Shown: one piece after another, positions 1 to 6,351 of the stretch
Position numbering within the stretch: position 1 is the first letter of the stretch
How the letters are laid out: the number at the start of each line of letters is the position of its first letter
Origin: an uncultured Alcaligenaceae bacterium
GTDB taxonomy: Bacteria; Pseudomonadota; Gammaproteobacteria; Burkholderiales; Burkholderiaceae_B
Direction: 5' to 3'
Assembly: GCA_937897265.1 (NCBI GenBank)
Contig: CALCPT010000227.1
Coordinates: forward strand, 1-6,990
Length of the DNA: 6,990 bases
Program-made: the position numbers and the translations under genes
Notes under the pieces: generated by a model
What the model saw: the letters and a program-made list of their open reading frames with translations, nothing else
What the model was told of the DNA's origin: nothing
The model's database searches: none

Positions 1-14
1 TGCTCTTCCGATCT
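1..14. other. Illumina TruSeq read-2 adapter remnant (left end)
   Basis: The first 14 bases, TGCTCTTCCGATCT, match the 3' end of the TruSeq read-2 adapter. The T before GCTCTTCC separates it from the read-1 adapter, which has C there. This is library sequence, not genome. Biological sequence starts at about base 15, so the gene entered here is truncated by the contig edge and not by biology. Confidence 0.95.
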
Positions 15-608
15 GCTGTCGCTAATATCAGTGATGTGATGAGCCGTACAAATGGCACTGTTGATTTACGTCCCTTTCATAAAGGCGGAAAAATTTTGGG
101 CCGAGCCTTTACCGTCAAAACCGCGCCTGGCGACAACCTGATGGTGCACAAGGCGATTGACATGGCAGCGCCAGGTGACGTGATTGTGGTGGATGCGGGC
201 GGCCCACAGCGCAATGCCATCATTGGTGAAATCATGTCAACACTTGCAGCGAGTCGTAAGCTCGCCGGCATGGTGATCGATGGCCCCATCCGCGACGTTG
301 ATAGCCTGAGCAAAAGTAAGTTTCCAGTCTTTGCACGGTCGATTTCGCACCGCGGCCCTTATAAAGAAGGCCCAGGCGAAATCAACGTGACAGTGTCGAT
401 CGATGGTATGGTGGTGCATCCTGGCGATATCATTGTGGGCGATTACGATGGCCTCTTTGCGATTCGCCCAGAGGGTGCTGATGCGTTGGCCAAACTGGTT
501 GAAGCCGTTGAGAAAAAAGAAAAAAATATCCTCGCACAAATTGCTAAGGGTACGCTCGATCGCTCATGGGTGGATCAGACTTTGCGCGCCAAGGGCGTAT
601 TGAAATAA
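15..608 (+). CDS. RraA family protein (HMG/CHA aldolase-like), 5' truncated
   Basis: This is the C-terminal 197 residues of an RraA-like protein. Family members are usually about 210-230 residues, so roughly 20-30 N-terminal residues are missing. The frame is open through the adapter junction, and the residues before the first possible GTG/ATG (36-41) read ANISDVMSR, a conserved family segment, so an internal start there is unlikely. Visible family features in the fragment are the PGDN stretch (about 38-41), the PGDVIVVDAGG strand, a GE pair (71-72), the IDGPIRD active-site segment with Arg93-Asp94, and the late HPGDIIVGDYDG segment. Known relatives include class II, divalent-metal aldolases that cleave 4-hydroxy-4-methyl-2-oxoglutarate and decarboxylate oxaloacetate; the original RraA is an RNase E inhibitor. 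A dehydrogenase and an organic-acid receptor gene follow, so a metabolic aldolase or decarboxylase is more likely than an RNase regulator. The substrate cannot be read from the sequence. Confidence 0.88.
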   Translation, partial: AVANISDVMSRTNGTVDLRPFHKGGKILGRAFTVKTAPGDNLMVHKAIDMAAPGDVIVVDAGGPQRNAIIGEIMSTLAASRKLAGMVIDGPIRDVDSLSKSKFPVFARSISHRGPYKEGPGEINVTVSIDGMVVHPGDIIVGDYDGLFAIRPEGADALAKLVEAVEKKEKNILAQIAKGTLDRSWVDQTLRAKGVLK

Positions 609-625
609 TTTAACTAAGCAGAACC

Positions 626-633
626 GAGAGAGA
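626..633 (+). promoter_or_regulatory. Ribosome binding site for the 2-hydroxyacid dehydrogenase gene
   Basis: The purine-rich run GAGAGAGA ends 4 bases before the ATG at 638 and is a serviceable Shine-Dalgarno-like sequence. It supports that ATG as the start within the 29-base gap after the RraA-like gene. Confidence 0.5.
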
Positions 634-637
634 CAAC

Positions 638-1663
638 ATGAAAAAGCAAGTCGTACGTTTTGATTTTTGGCTGAACCCCGTGTTTGATCAGCATCTGAAA
701 GGGGTAGCCGATATTGATCTGACCGTTTGCCGTTATACCGATGACGAAAAGAAAACGCTTGAAGTCTTTAACAAGGCCCACGTTTATCACATCTGTGCGG
801 CGCGCGACGAGGTGCCACCTCAGTGGTGGGTCAACGAAGACTTGCTTAAAAAGAGCCCAAATTTATTGTGCGCGTCGGCGTCTGGAGCGGGGTACGATCC
901 GATCGATCTCGCAGCCTGTACGCGCAACGGCGTGTTGGTGGTGAATCAATCGAGTTGTAATGCCGACTCGGTTGCCGAACATGCGATGGGTTTATTGTTG
1001 TCGGTGAAGCATCGCATCACGGCTTGTGATCGGATCATGCGTGCCAACGCTTACACGACTCGTGAAGACTTGATGGGTAACGAGATTCGCGGCTTGACTC
1101 TCGGTATCGTTGGGATGGGCAATATTGGTCGACGCGTCGCTCAGCTTGCCAAAGCGTTTGGCATGACCATCATTGGCCATGACCCATTTTTATCGGATGA
1201 AGAGATTCAGGCACGAGGTGCCAAGTCTGTCAGCTTCAATGAGTTGCTCACGCAAGCGGATGTCATCACCGTGCATTGCCCACGCTCACCAGAAACGCTG
1301 AACTATTTTGGCGCTGAACAATATCGCGCCATGAAAAAAGGTGCTGTGTTTATGTCGACAGCGCGTGGTGGCATTCATGATGAGAAAGCCTTATACGAGG
1401 CGTTACGTGATGGTCATTTATCGGGCGCAGGGCTAGATGTGTGGTCGGTTGAACCTCCTGCACAAGACAACCCTTTGCTGTCTTTGCCAAACGTGACGGC
1501 AACCTATCATATTGCCGGTGTCACCCACGAGGCGCGTCGTAATGCAGCCTCAATGGCGGCTGAGCAAATCGAAGGTATGTTGAAAGGACAGCGCGCACCT
1601 CGCATGGCCAACCCAGAAGTCTGGCCCGTGTTTGTTGAACGCTACAAAAAAATATTTGGCTAG
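638..1663 (+). CDS. D-2-hydroxyacid dehydrogenase (NAD-binding)
   Basis: A 341-residue protein, the full length expected of the D-isomer-specific 2-hydroxyacid dehydrogenase family, which interconverts 2-hydroxy acids and 2-oxo acids with NAD(P)H in the cytoplasm. The split substrate domain covers about residues 1-110 and 295-341, with the Rossmann domain between. The dinucleotide fingerprint GMGNIG is at 159-164, followed by Asp182 at the end of the second strand, which favours NAD over NADP. The catalytic triad is visible as Arg243 (TARGG), Glu272 (VEPP) and His291 (TYHIAG). The residue before the catalytic His is Tyr where many family members have Pro. It is preceded by a purine-rich ribosome site and lies 29 bases after the RraA-like gene, so the two are probably co-transcribed. 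The substrate is unknown. The neighbouring aldolase-like and receptor genes suggest a hydroxy- or oxo-carboxylate pathway. Confidence 0.9.
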   Translation: MKKQVVRFDFWLNPVFDQHLKGVADIDLTVCRYTDDEKKTLEVFNKAHVYHICAARDEVPPQWWVNEDLLKKSPNLLCASASGAGYDPIDLAACTRNGVLVVNQSSCNADSVAEHAMGLLLSVKHRITACDRIMRANAYTTREDLMGNEIRGLTLGIVGMGNIGRRVAQLAKAFGMTIIGHDPFLSDEEIQARGAKSVSFNELLTQADVITVHCPRSPETLNYFGAEQYRAMKKGAVFMSTARGGIHDEKALYEALRDGHLSGAGLDVWSVEPPAQDNPLLSLPNVTATYHIAGVTHEARRNAASMAAEQIEGMLKGQRAPRMANPEVWPVFVERYKKIFG

Positions 1664-1698
1664 CCAAGACAGAACGATTCAACGCGGCATCTCAAAAG

Positions 1699-1709
1699 AC
1701 GTTAAACGT
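1699..1709. repeat. Short perfect inverted repeat ACGTT-A-AACGT
   Basis: An 11-base palindrome with 5-base arms around a central A lies in the 70-base gap between the dehydrogenase and receptor genes. It is too short, and lacks the T-run, to be an intrinsic terminator. It could be a regulator half-site pair or simply chance. Confidence 0.3.
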
Positions 1710-1733
1710 GGCAATTAAACAGACGGAATCTTA

Positions 1734-2720
1734 ATGATGAAAAATTTTCTGAAGACAGTCGCTCGGCAAAGTTTAATCAGCAGCGCGCTATTGTTGGGAT
1801 TGACGGCAACGGCAAGCGCTGCAGGCTATCCCGAAAGGCCCATCACAATGATCGTCGCCTACGGGCCTGGCGGTGGTACGGACTTGATCGCTCGATTGAT
1901 TGCGCCTTATATTGAAAAAAATCTGGGTAACGATGCGCGAATCGTTGTGACGAATAAAGCGGGGGCGGGTGGCGCGATCGGCTTTACAGAACTCGCAAAG
2001 GCGGCGCCTGATGGTTACACCATCGGTTTTTTGAATACCCCCAATCTGATTTCGATTCCAATCGAGCGTCAGGCCAACTATACCTGGAGGGGGTTTGATC
2101 TGATCGGCAATTTGGTAGATGATCCTGGTGCCTTCACAGTGAACAGCGCCAATCCCATCAAGGACCTGAAAGACCTCGTGACCTACGCGAAAGCGAATCC
2201 CGGTAAAGTGACCGTGGGCTCGACAGGCGTCGGTTCTGACGATCATTTGGCAATGCTGTTTTTTGAACGTGCTGCGGGCGTGAAAATGACTCACGTTCCT
2301 TATAAAGGGTCAGCCGAAGTGCGTACCGGCCTGCTCACTGGGCAGTTAGTGGTCGGGGCGATCAACGTCGGAGAAGCGTTGCAATACATGCAAGGTGGTG
2401 CCTCGATTCGTATGTTGGGTCAGATGTCCCTTAAGCGCACAAACTTGGCGCCGGATACCCCAACCTTTGCTGAGCAGGGGTTTCAAATGGAAAGCGCTTC
2501 GCTGCGTGGGCTCGCTGCACCGAAAGGATTGCCCGCTGATGTTCGTGAAAAGCTTGTGAAGGCCGTTGCACTAGCCGCTGTCGATCCGGGGTATTTAAAA
2601 CAAGCGGCCTTGCTGTTTGCTCCGGTGCGCTATCTGGCTCCGGAGGCTTACGAAAAAGAACTGGTCTCGACTGAAAAAGACTTGCTCGAGTTATGGAAGG
2701 TCGCGCCCTGGAAGGAGTGA
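1734..2720 (+). CDS. Tripartite tricarboxylate transporter substrate-binding protein (Bug/TctC family)
   Basis: A 328-residue periplasmic solute receptor of the usual Bug-family length. The N-terminus is a Sec signal peptide: lysine/arginine-containing start, hydrophobic core at about 13-24, and a likely cut after Ala29 (ASA|A). The mature protein opens with the family YPERPI segment, followed by the ligand-loop region GPGGGTD (44-50), NKAGAGGAIG (74-83), the PDGYT turn (92-96), and VPYKGSAE (188-195) of the second lobe. Such receptors bind carboxylates and hand them to TctA/TctB-type membrane partners; none are encoded here, which is common for the many orphan Bug receptors of Burkholderiales. 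Tandem ATGs at 1734 and 1737 are both possible starts. A weak GGAA at 1725-1728 is better spaced for the second. It is probably the last gene of the left operon. Its last 30 bases overlap the end of pabC on the other strand. Confidence 0.9.
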   Translation: MMKNFLKTVARQSLISSALLLGLTATASAAGYPERPITMIVAYGPGGGTDLIARLIAPYIEKNLGNDARIVVTNKAGAGGAIGFTELAKAAPDGYTIGFLNTPNLISIPIERQANYTWRGFDLIGNLVDDPGAFTVNSANPIKDLKDLVTYAKANPGKVTVGSTGVGSDDHLAMLFFERAAGVKMTHVPYKGSAEVRTGLLTGQLVVGAINVGEALQYMQGGASIRMLGQMSLKRTNLAPDTPTFAEQGFQMESASLRGLAAPKGLPADVREKLVKAVALAAVDPGYLKQAALLFAPVRYLAPEAYEKELVSTEKDLLELWKVAPWKE

Positions 2721-3371
2721 CTCGGCACGCTGTACGTCAAACCAACCGCGCAGCCCGTTTGATAGCCTCAGGCTGGCTGTGGGTTGCTCAAAGTCAGTAC
2801 GCGTGAGTACGGCTTCTCGTACTTGATGCGTGTTTAATAAATGCTCTCGCATGACGCCGCCTAGTAAGCCGCAGGCTAACGGTGGCGTCACCCAGTCATC
2901 GCCTTGTTTGACGTAAATGTTTGAACGACTTCCCTCGCACAACTCGGCGCGCTCGTTCATAAAAATCAAATCAAAAAAATCGTGATGCGCGGCCAGCCAT
3001 TGTGTGGTTGGGTCGTACCACGGGCGGTGTGTCGTTTTATGCTGAAGTAGCAACTCATGGCTGTCAAGCGTGAGTGAAGCAAGCGCCACCAAAGGTCGCG
3101 CCTGCAGCGCCGGTAATGGCGCAGTCGTGATTTGAAGTTCGCCGTCGTTTGCCATTAAGAGACGAACCCGAGTGCTACCCGTGAGGGTCGTGATTTGTAA
3201 TATCGCTTCTTGAATCGCTTTTTCAACAGCGTCATGGCCGGGCCAGCTAAACCCGAGACTCAGTGCAGACGCCTGCAGGCGTTGCAAATGGCCGACAAGC
3301 AGTGGGATTTGACCTTGCGAATCGGCGCGCATGGTTTCGATTAATTCAATGCGTTGGGCATTCGTTGTCAT
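2691..3371 (-). CDS. pabC: 4-amino-4-deoxychorismate lyase (class IV aminotransferase fold)
   Basis: Predicted to be the PLP enzyme that splits 4-amino-4-deoxychorismate into 4-aminobenzoate and pyruvate for folate synthesis. With the start at 3371 it has 226 residues, somewhat short of typical free-standing PabC. It begins with the family opening ELIETMR (9-15) and PLLVGHLQRLQASALSLGF (23-41). The candidate PLP lysine is Lys112 in HKTTHRPWYD, followed by FMNERAELCEGSRSNIYV (137-154), TPPLACGLLGG (162-172) and a C-terminal NGLRGW (205-210). The frame is open up to 3521, but the extra residues are antisense to a lipoprotein signal peptide and do not look like PabC, so the ATG at 3371 was chosen despite no strong ribosome site. 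The wording resembles the PabC half of PabB-PabC fusions. It is on the same strand as pabB but separated from it by two opposite-strand genes. Branched-chain or D-amino-acid aminotransferase is the alternative, less likely with pabB nearby. Confidence 0.85.
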   Translation of the reverse strand: MTTNAQRIELIETMRADSQGQIPLLVGHLQRLQASALSLGFSWPGHDAVEKAIQEAILQITTLTGSTRVRLLMANDGELQITTAPLPALQARPLVALASLTLDSHELLLQHKTTHRPWYDPTTQWLAAHHDFFDLIFMNERAELCEGSRSNIYVKQGDDWVTPPLACGLLGGVMREHLLNTHQVREAVLTRTDFEQPTASLRLSNGLRGWFDVQRAESLLPGRDLP

Positions 3372-3383
3372 TTTCAATACAAT
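3354..3383 (+). promoter_or_regulatory. Candidate sigma-70 promoter for the lipoprotein operon
   Basis: TACAAT at 3378-3383 differs from the -10 consensus at one position. A weak -35-like TTGGGC lies 18 bases upstream at 3354-3359, inside the start of pabC. Transcription would begin near 3390, giving a leader of about 25 bases before the ATG at 3415. The only intergenic DNA between the divergent starts is 3372-3414, so a promoter must lie here or within pabC. The call rests on the -10 match and position alone. Confidence 0.35.
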
Positions 3384-3402
3384 TGCGGCATCACCGCCTT
3401 TC

Positions 3403-3407
3403 AGGGA
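3403..3407 (+). promoter_or_regulatory. Ribosome binding site deciding the lipoprotein 1 start
   Basis: AGGGA ends 7 bases before the ATG at 3415, a good Shine-Dalgarno position. It favours 3415 over the in-frame upstream ATG at 3331, which lies inside pabC and would put 28 extra residues before a normal lipoprotein signal. Confidence 0.65.
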
Positions 3408-3414
3408 AAGACCT

Positions 3415-4080
3415 ATGTTACTCAGATCAGACAAAAAAAGAAGGTTTCTAGCGTTGCTGTTCATGGGTGCCGGCTTGGGGCTACTCATCGGTTGTTCGAG
3501 CAAGGGTTCGGGTGATGCCAATCAGGCAAATCAACTCGCGGCCGCAGACTTTGCCAAACAAAACGGTAAAGTCACCATCACCTTTGACAGTAAAGGTCAG
3601 TGGGAATCAATCAGCGCGATTGCGATGGCAGCGGTGTCGACCAATTCGGCTGAAGGTCGAGAGCAAGCCGTAACCATCGCGACTTTGCGTGCACGCCGTA
3701 ACATTGCCGAGTTCTTATCGACCGATATCAACTCTTCGCGCAGCTTGGTGGTAGTGTCCAGAACATTACAAAAAGCGAATGAAAAAGGTACAGCTGAAAG
3801 CAGTGCACAGCCGATTGCGCTGACTGACGATGAAATGGGCGAGGTGGATAAAGAGATTAAAAACGGTACAGCACAAAATACCCGCACGGATGACAACTCT
3901 TTCACCATTGCGAATACTGTGCGCGAGCGCATCACTTCTAGCAGTGCTGCAATTTTGAAAGGCGTTGCGGTCGTCGCGCAAGATACCTCGCCAGACTTTA
4001 AAACCGTTCGCGTGCAGGTCAAGGGCGAACGACGGTTCATCGGCGTGGCGAATAGCATCCGTATGGACATGGCAAAATAA
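3415..4080 (+). CDS. Predicted outer-membrane lipoprotein, LPP20-like, function unknown
   Basis: A 221-residue predicted lipoprotein. It has a basic n-region (KKRR, 7-10), a hydrophobic stretch (11-24) and a lipobox LIGC ending at Cys27. Ser at +2 predicts sorting to the outer membrane. A short serine/glycine/asparagine-rich linker follows. The first conserved-looking part (about 62-118) has a helix with regularly spaced small residues (EGREQAVTIATLRARRNIAEF) and then a strand. A charged, polar middle (about 119-160) looks flexible. The last part (about 161-212) runs from an amphipathic helix (TVRERITSSSAAI) to strands LKGVAVVAQD and TVRVQVKGER. This helix-then-strand pattern recalls the LPP20 group of lipoproteins, but I recognise no specific family member and assign no function. 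It is 17 bases upstream of the second lipoprotein gene and almost certainly co-transcribed with it. Confidence 0.82.
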   Translation: MLLRSDKKRRFLALLFMGAGLGLLIGCSSKGSGDANQANQLAAADFAKQNGKVTITFDSKGQWESISAIAMAAVSTNSAEGREQAVTIATLRARRNIAEFLSTDINSSRSLVVVSRTLQKANEKGTAESSAQPIALTDDEMGEVDKEIKNGTAQNTRTDDNSFTIANTVRERITSSSAAILKGVAVVAQDTSPDFKTVRVQVKGERRFIGVANSIRMDMAK

Positions 4081-4097
4081 AAAACGGCTGAGTCATC

Positions 4098-5171
4098 GTG
4101 TTGCGATTCTCTTATGGTGCCCCACAAACTGGGGGGGTGGGCTGGCTCATATTGCTCTGCCTTGCGCTATGCGCCTTGCTCTCTGGTTGTGCCACGACAG
4201 AGCGGCAAGCCAAGCTCGAAGGGCCCGGTATTTTTGTGCGCGCAACGGGTGAGGCCTCGACCAAAGCACAAGCGCTTGATCAAGCGTTTCGTGATGCGGT
4301 TCAGCAAGCGACGGGTGTGGTGATTAGTTCACAGCAGCAGGTGGTCAACAATCAATTGGCGCGTGACGAAATCTTAAGCTACAGCAGTGGCTTTATCGTT
4401 TCGCATGAAGTGGTGCGCGAGCAAACGCTCGCGTCAGGGCGCTATCGAGTCGAGATCAATGCGCTGATTTCGAGCGCTAAACTTGCCGAGCGCTTGTTGT
4501 CTGGTGGCCCCAGTCAGCGCACCGTGGGTGCACAAACACAGCAGATTTATGGCCAAATTTCAACGTTGCTGCACGAGCGTCGGTCAGGAGATGCGTTATT
4601 GCTCAGTCTGGCGCGTGAGTTTCCCAAAAATAGTTTTACTGTTGAGGTGTCGCCGCCCAAAGCTGAAGTGAGCACGCAACGGAGTACGCGATTAGTGTTT
4701 CAGGTAACGATTCGTTGGGCCAAGGGCTACCTTGAAGCCTTCGAGGCTACGGTTAAGTACATCGCCCGTGATCGATGCGTGTTGCTTGCCGAAGCTGATT
4801 TTTATCGCTGCCCATTTAATGTTCGCGTGGTCACTGGTTTTTGGGATTCGAGTCAACTATGGGGCTATCAGCTCGCCGACGCCAAGCAGGTTGATCTGAT
4901 GCTGAGGCAGTTTCCGGCGCAAATTGGGCTGGCGTTAACGCTTTACAGTACCGGCGGCACGAGCCTTGGGCGCTATTGTTTTGACATTGATCTGGCGGGT
5001 GACAGGTCTGGACGTGGTTATAGCGGCTCTCTGCTTAGATATTCGCGTCGCGACCGTATCGAACTGTTTAATCCAACCTATAAAACCAATGCAACCTTTA
5101 ACGTCGATAACATCAATTCGATTAAAGATTTGAATACGGTAGAGGCTGAGTTGGTTCGAGTCTGTCAATAA
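4098..5171 (+). CDS. Predicted outer-membrane lipoprotein with FlgT-N-like domain, function unknown
   Basis: A 357-residue predicted lipoprotein starting at GTG, 17 bases after lipoprotein 1, with no strong ribosome site, so translation may be coupled. The signal peptide has Arg3, a core at about 15-28 and a lipobox LSGC ending at Cys31, with Ala at +2 (outer membrane). A GTG at 4137 is possible but would remove the only n-region positive charge. Residues about 44-125 resemble the FlgT N-terminal domain: GIFVRATGEAS, then an alanine-rich helix, GVVISS, a VVNNQLARDEI segment, SSGFIVSHEVV and a closing strand GRYRVEINALIS. FlgT is a flagellar motor/basal-body protein of some Gram-negatives; no flagellar gene is nearby, so only domain resemblance is claimed. 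The remainder (about 145-357) is a predicted beta-rich domain I do not recognise, with four cysteines (227, 238, 294, 356) that could form disulfides in the periplasm. The last 50 bases overlap pabB convergently. Confidence 0.82.
   Translation: MLRFSYGAPQTGGVGWLILLCLALCALLSGCATTERQAKLEGPGIFVRATGEASTKAQALDQAFRDAVQQATGVVISSQQQVVNNQLARDEILSYSSGFIVSHEVVREQTLASGRYRVEINALISSAKLAERLLSGGPSQRTVGAQTQQIYGQISTLLHERRSGDALLLSLAREFPKNSFTVEVSPPKAEVSTQRSTRLVFQVTIRWAKGYLEAFEATVKYIARDRCVLLAEADFYRCPFNVRVVTGFWDSSQLWGYQLADAKQVDLMLRQFPAQIGLALTLYSTGGTSLGRYCFDIDLAGDRSGRGYSGSLLRYSRRDRIELFNPTYKTNATFNVDNINSIKDLNTVEAELVRVCQ
4131..4137 (+). repeat. G7 homopolymer tract in the signal-peptide region of lipoprotein 2
   Basis: Seven consecutive G residues lie 33 bases into the second lipoprotein gene, followed by TGGG. 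A gain or loss of one G would shift the frame before the lipobox. This may be a slippage site or a sequencing hazard. The assembled length of seven gives an intact reading frame. Confidence 0.6.
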
Positions 5172-6351
5172 CGATTCGCGCCTTCCAGTGGCATTCTTCC
5201 CACTCAAGCGCCGCGACCGAGTCGTGCACAATGCCGCCGCCCACGTGATAAAGACCACTGCCGTCTTTTTGAAGTAGCAGTGTCCGAATCGCGACATTGA
5301 GCGAAAAATCACCATTGGGTGCTAGCCAGCCAAGGCTGCCGCAATACAGACCACGTGGTTGCGCTTCGGTTTGTTGAATGCGTTTCATCGCAGCGATTTT
5401 TGGCGCACCGGTGATCGAGCCACACGGAAACAGTGCCCGCAAGATTTGCTCAAGTGAGGTCTTGGCCGCAACAGTGGCTTGAATGGTAGAGGTCATCGTC
5501 CAAACTGAGGGATAGGCCTCGAGCGAAAACAAAGGCTCTGCAAGTACAGTGCCTGGTGTCGCAATGCGCCCTAGATCGTTGCGCAACAGATCAACGATCA
5601 TTAGATTTTCAGCTCGGTCTTTTGCGCTCGCTTGTAAACGCTGACCAAGACGTTGATCTTCAAGAGGGTCGTTTGAGCGGGGGGCAGTCCCTTTCATTGG
5701 CCGGGTGATTAACGTATTACCGCGACGTTGCAAAAACAATTCTGGTGAAAACGACAACACCGTTTGTTCATCGTCTTCAATATACGCGGCATGTGCGCTT
5801 GGATGTTGCTTGGCGAGTTTGCGATATAGCTCTTGTGCGGATCCTTGCGTACAGACATTCAAGGCAAAGGTGCTATTGATTTGGTAGACCTCACCTTGCG
5901 CGATCCATTCTTTGATTTGATGAATTCGGTCAAAGTAATCGGCTTGTGACAGGCTTGTTGAGACTGAGGTAATTGAGGCCGGTGTTGTCGCTCCGGACGC
6001 AGTGTCAGTTTCCTCAGCGCGAGTAAAGTCCCAAGGCTTTTCAAGCGTGGCTGAATCAAAGACCAGTGCGGTTAAACGGCTGTGCGCTTTTGGGGATGTT
6101 TGCGAGTGCGCTTTAGATGTGGGCTGCTGTCCGGTTGACGTGTGGGCAGTGGCTTCCAAGGTTGGCTCAAACCATTCGCCAAGTTCGTAGTCGAGCATCA
6201 AGGCGATCCAGTGCCCGGCGTCTTGCGCGGCCTGTATGGCAGCAAAGGCTGCGGGTAGCTCGACCGCACTGCGTGCGGTGATTCGCTGACGCAACCCAGA
6301 CAATACTTTCGCTTCTCCCGCCAGACGATCTTCAAAACGGCACTGAGTCAC
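5122..6351 (-). CDS. pabB: Aminodeoxychorismate synthase component I
   Basis: Chorismate-binding subunit that, with ammonia from a PabA-type amidotransferase, makes 4-amino-4-deoxychorismate. Using GTG 6351 it has 409 residues. The frame stays open to a TTG at 6453, five bases after uvrA ends, which would add 34 residues. GTG is preferred because homology-like sequence (CRFEDRL) begins there and AAGG lies 8 bases upstream. The N-terminal domain includes LMLDYELGEWFEP (about 52-64). The catalytic domain shows IKEWIAQGEVYQIN (146-159), the PabB-type RPMKGT with active-site Lys220, DRAENLMIVDLLRNDLGRI (245-263), CGSITGAPK (310-318), and GGGIVHDS (371-378) followed by the metal-binding EWEE region. 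A Lys in the PIKGT-type motif marks PabB rather than anthranilate synthase TrpE. Two Ser/Thr-rich, probably disordered inserts (about 67-92 and 112-136) are unusual. It is likely co-transcribed with uvrA. Its C-terminal tail overlaps lipoprotein 2. Confidence 0.9.
   Translation of the reverse strand: MTQCRFEDRLAGEAKVLSGLRQRITARSAVELPAAFAAIQAAQDAGHWIALMLDYELGEWFEPTLEATAHTSTGQQPTSKAHSQTSPKAHSRLTALVFDSATLEKPWDFTRAEETDTASGATTPASITSVSTSLSQADYFDRIHQIKEWIAQGEVYQINSTFALNVCTQGSAQELYRKLAKQHPSAHAAYIEDDEQTVLSFSPELFLQRRGNTLITRPMKGTAPRSNDPLEDQRLGQRLQASAKDRAENLMIVDLLRNDLGRIATPGTVLAEPLFSLEAYPSVWTMTSTIQATVAAKTSLEQILRALFPCGSITGAPKIAAMKRIQQTEAQPRGLYCGSLGWLAPNGDFSLNVAIRTLLLQKDGSGLYHVGGGIVHDSVAALEWEECHWKARIVIDRLEPTQPLPYSNL

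Noticed and set aside
1788..2294. 168-residue minus-strand open frame
   Set aside because: It lies wholly antisense to the well-supported TTT receptor gene, and its Cys/Arg/His-rich translation looks like a shadow.
2734..2762. Possible hairpin with CAAAC/GTTTG arms after the receptor gene
   Set aside because: Only 5-base arms with a 14-base loop, no T-run, and it lies inside pabC coding sequence; not a credible terminator.
3331..3414. Earlier ATG start for lipoprotein 1
   Set aside because: It would overlap the start of pabC and place 28 residues before a normal lipoprotein signal; the ATG at 3415 has a well-spaced AGGGA.
3372..3521. Upstream extension of pabC by 50 residues on the minus strand
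   Set aside because: The extra residues are antisense to the lipoprotein 1 signal peptide, show no PabC similarity, and the family's conserved opening begins right after the ATG at 3371.
3597..4127. 176-residue minus-strand open frame
   Set aside because: It is antisense to most of lipoprotein 1, has no recognisable domain or start context, and the sense-strand protein has a clear signal peptide and lipobox.
3415..5171. Calling the lipoprotein pair flagellar genes
   Set aside because: Only a general resemblance to FlgT-N and LPP20 regions is visible and no other flagellar gene is in the window, so a flagellar role would be overreach.
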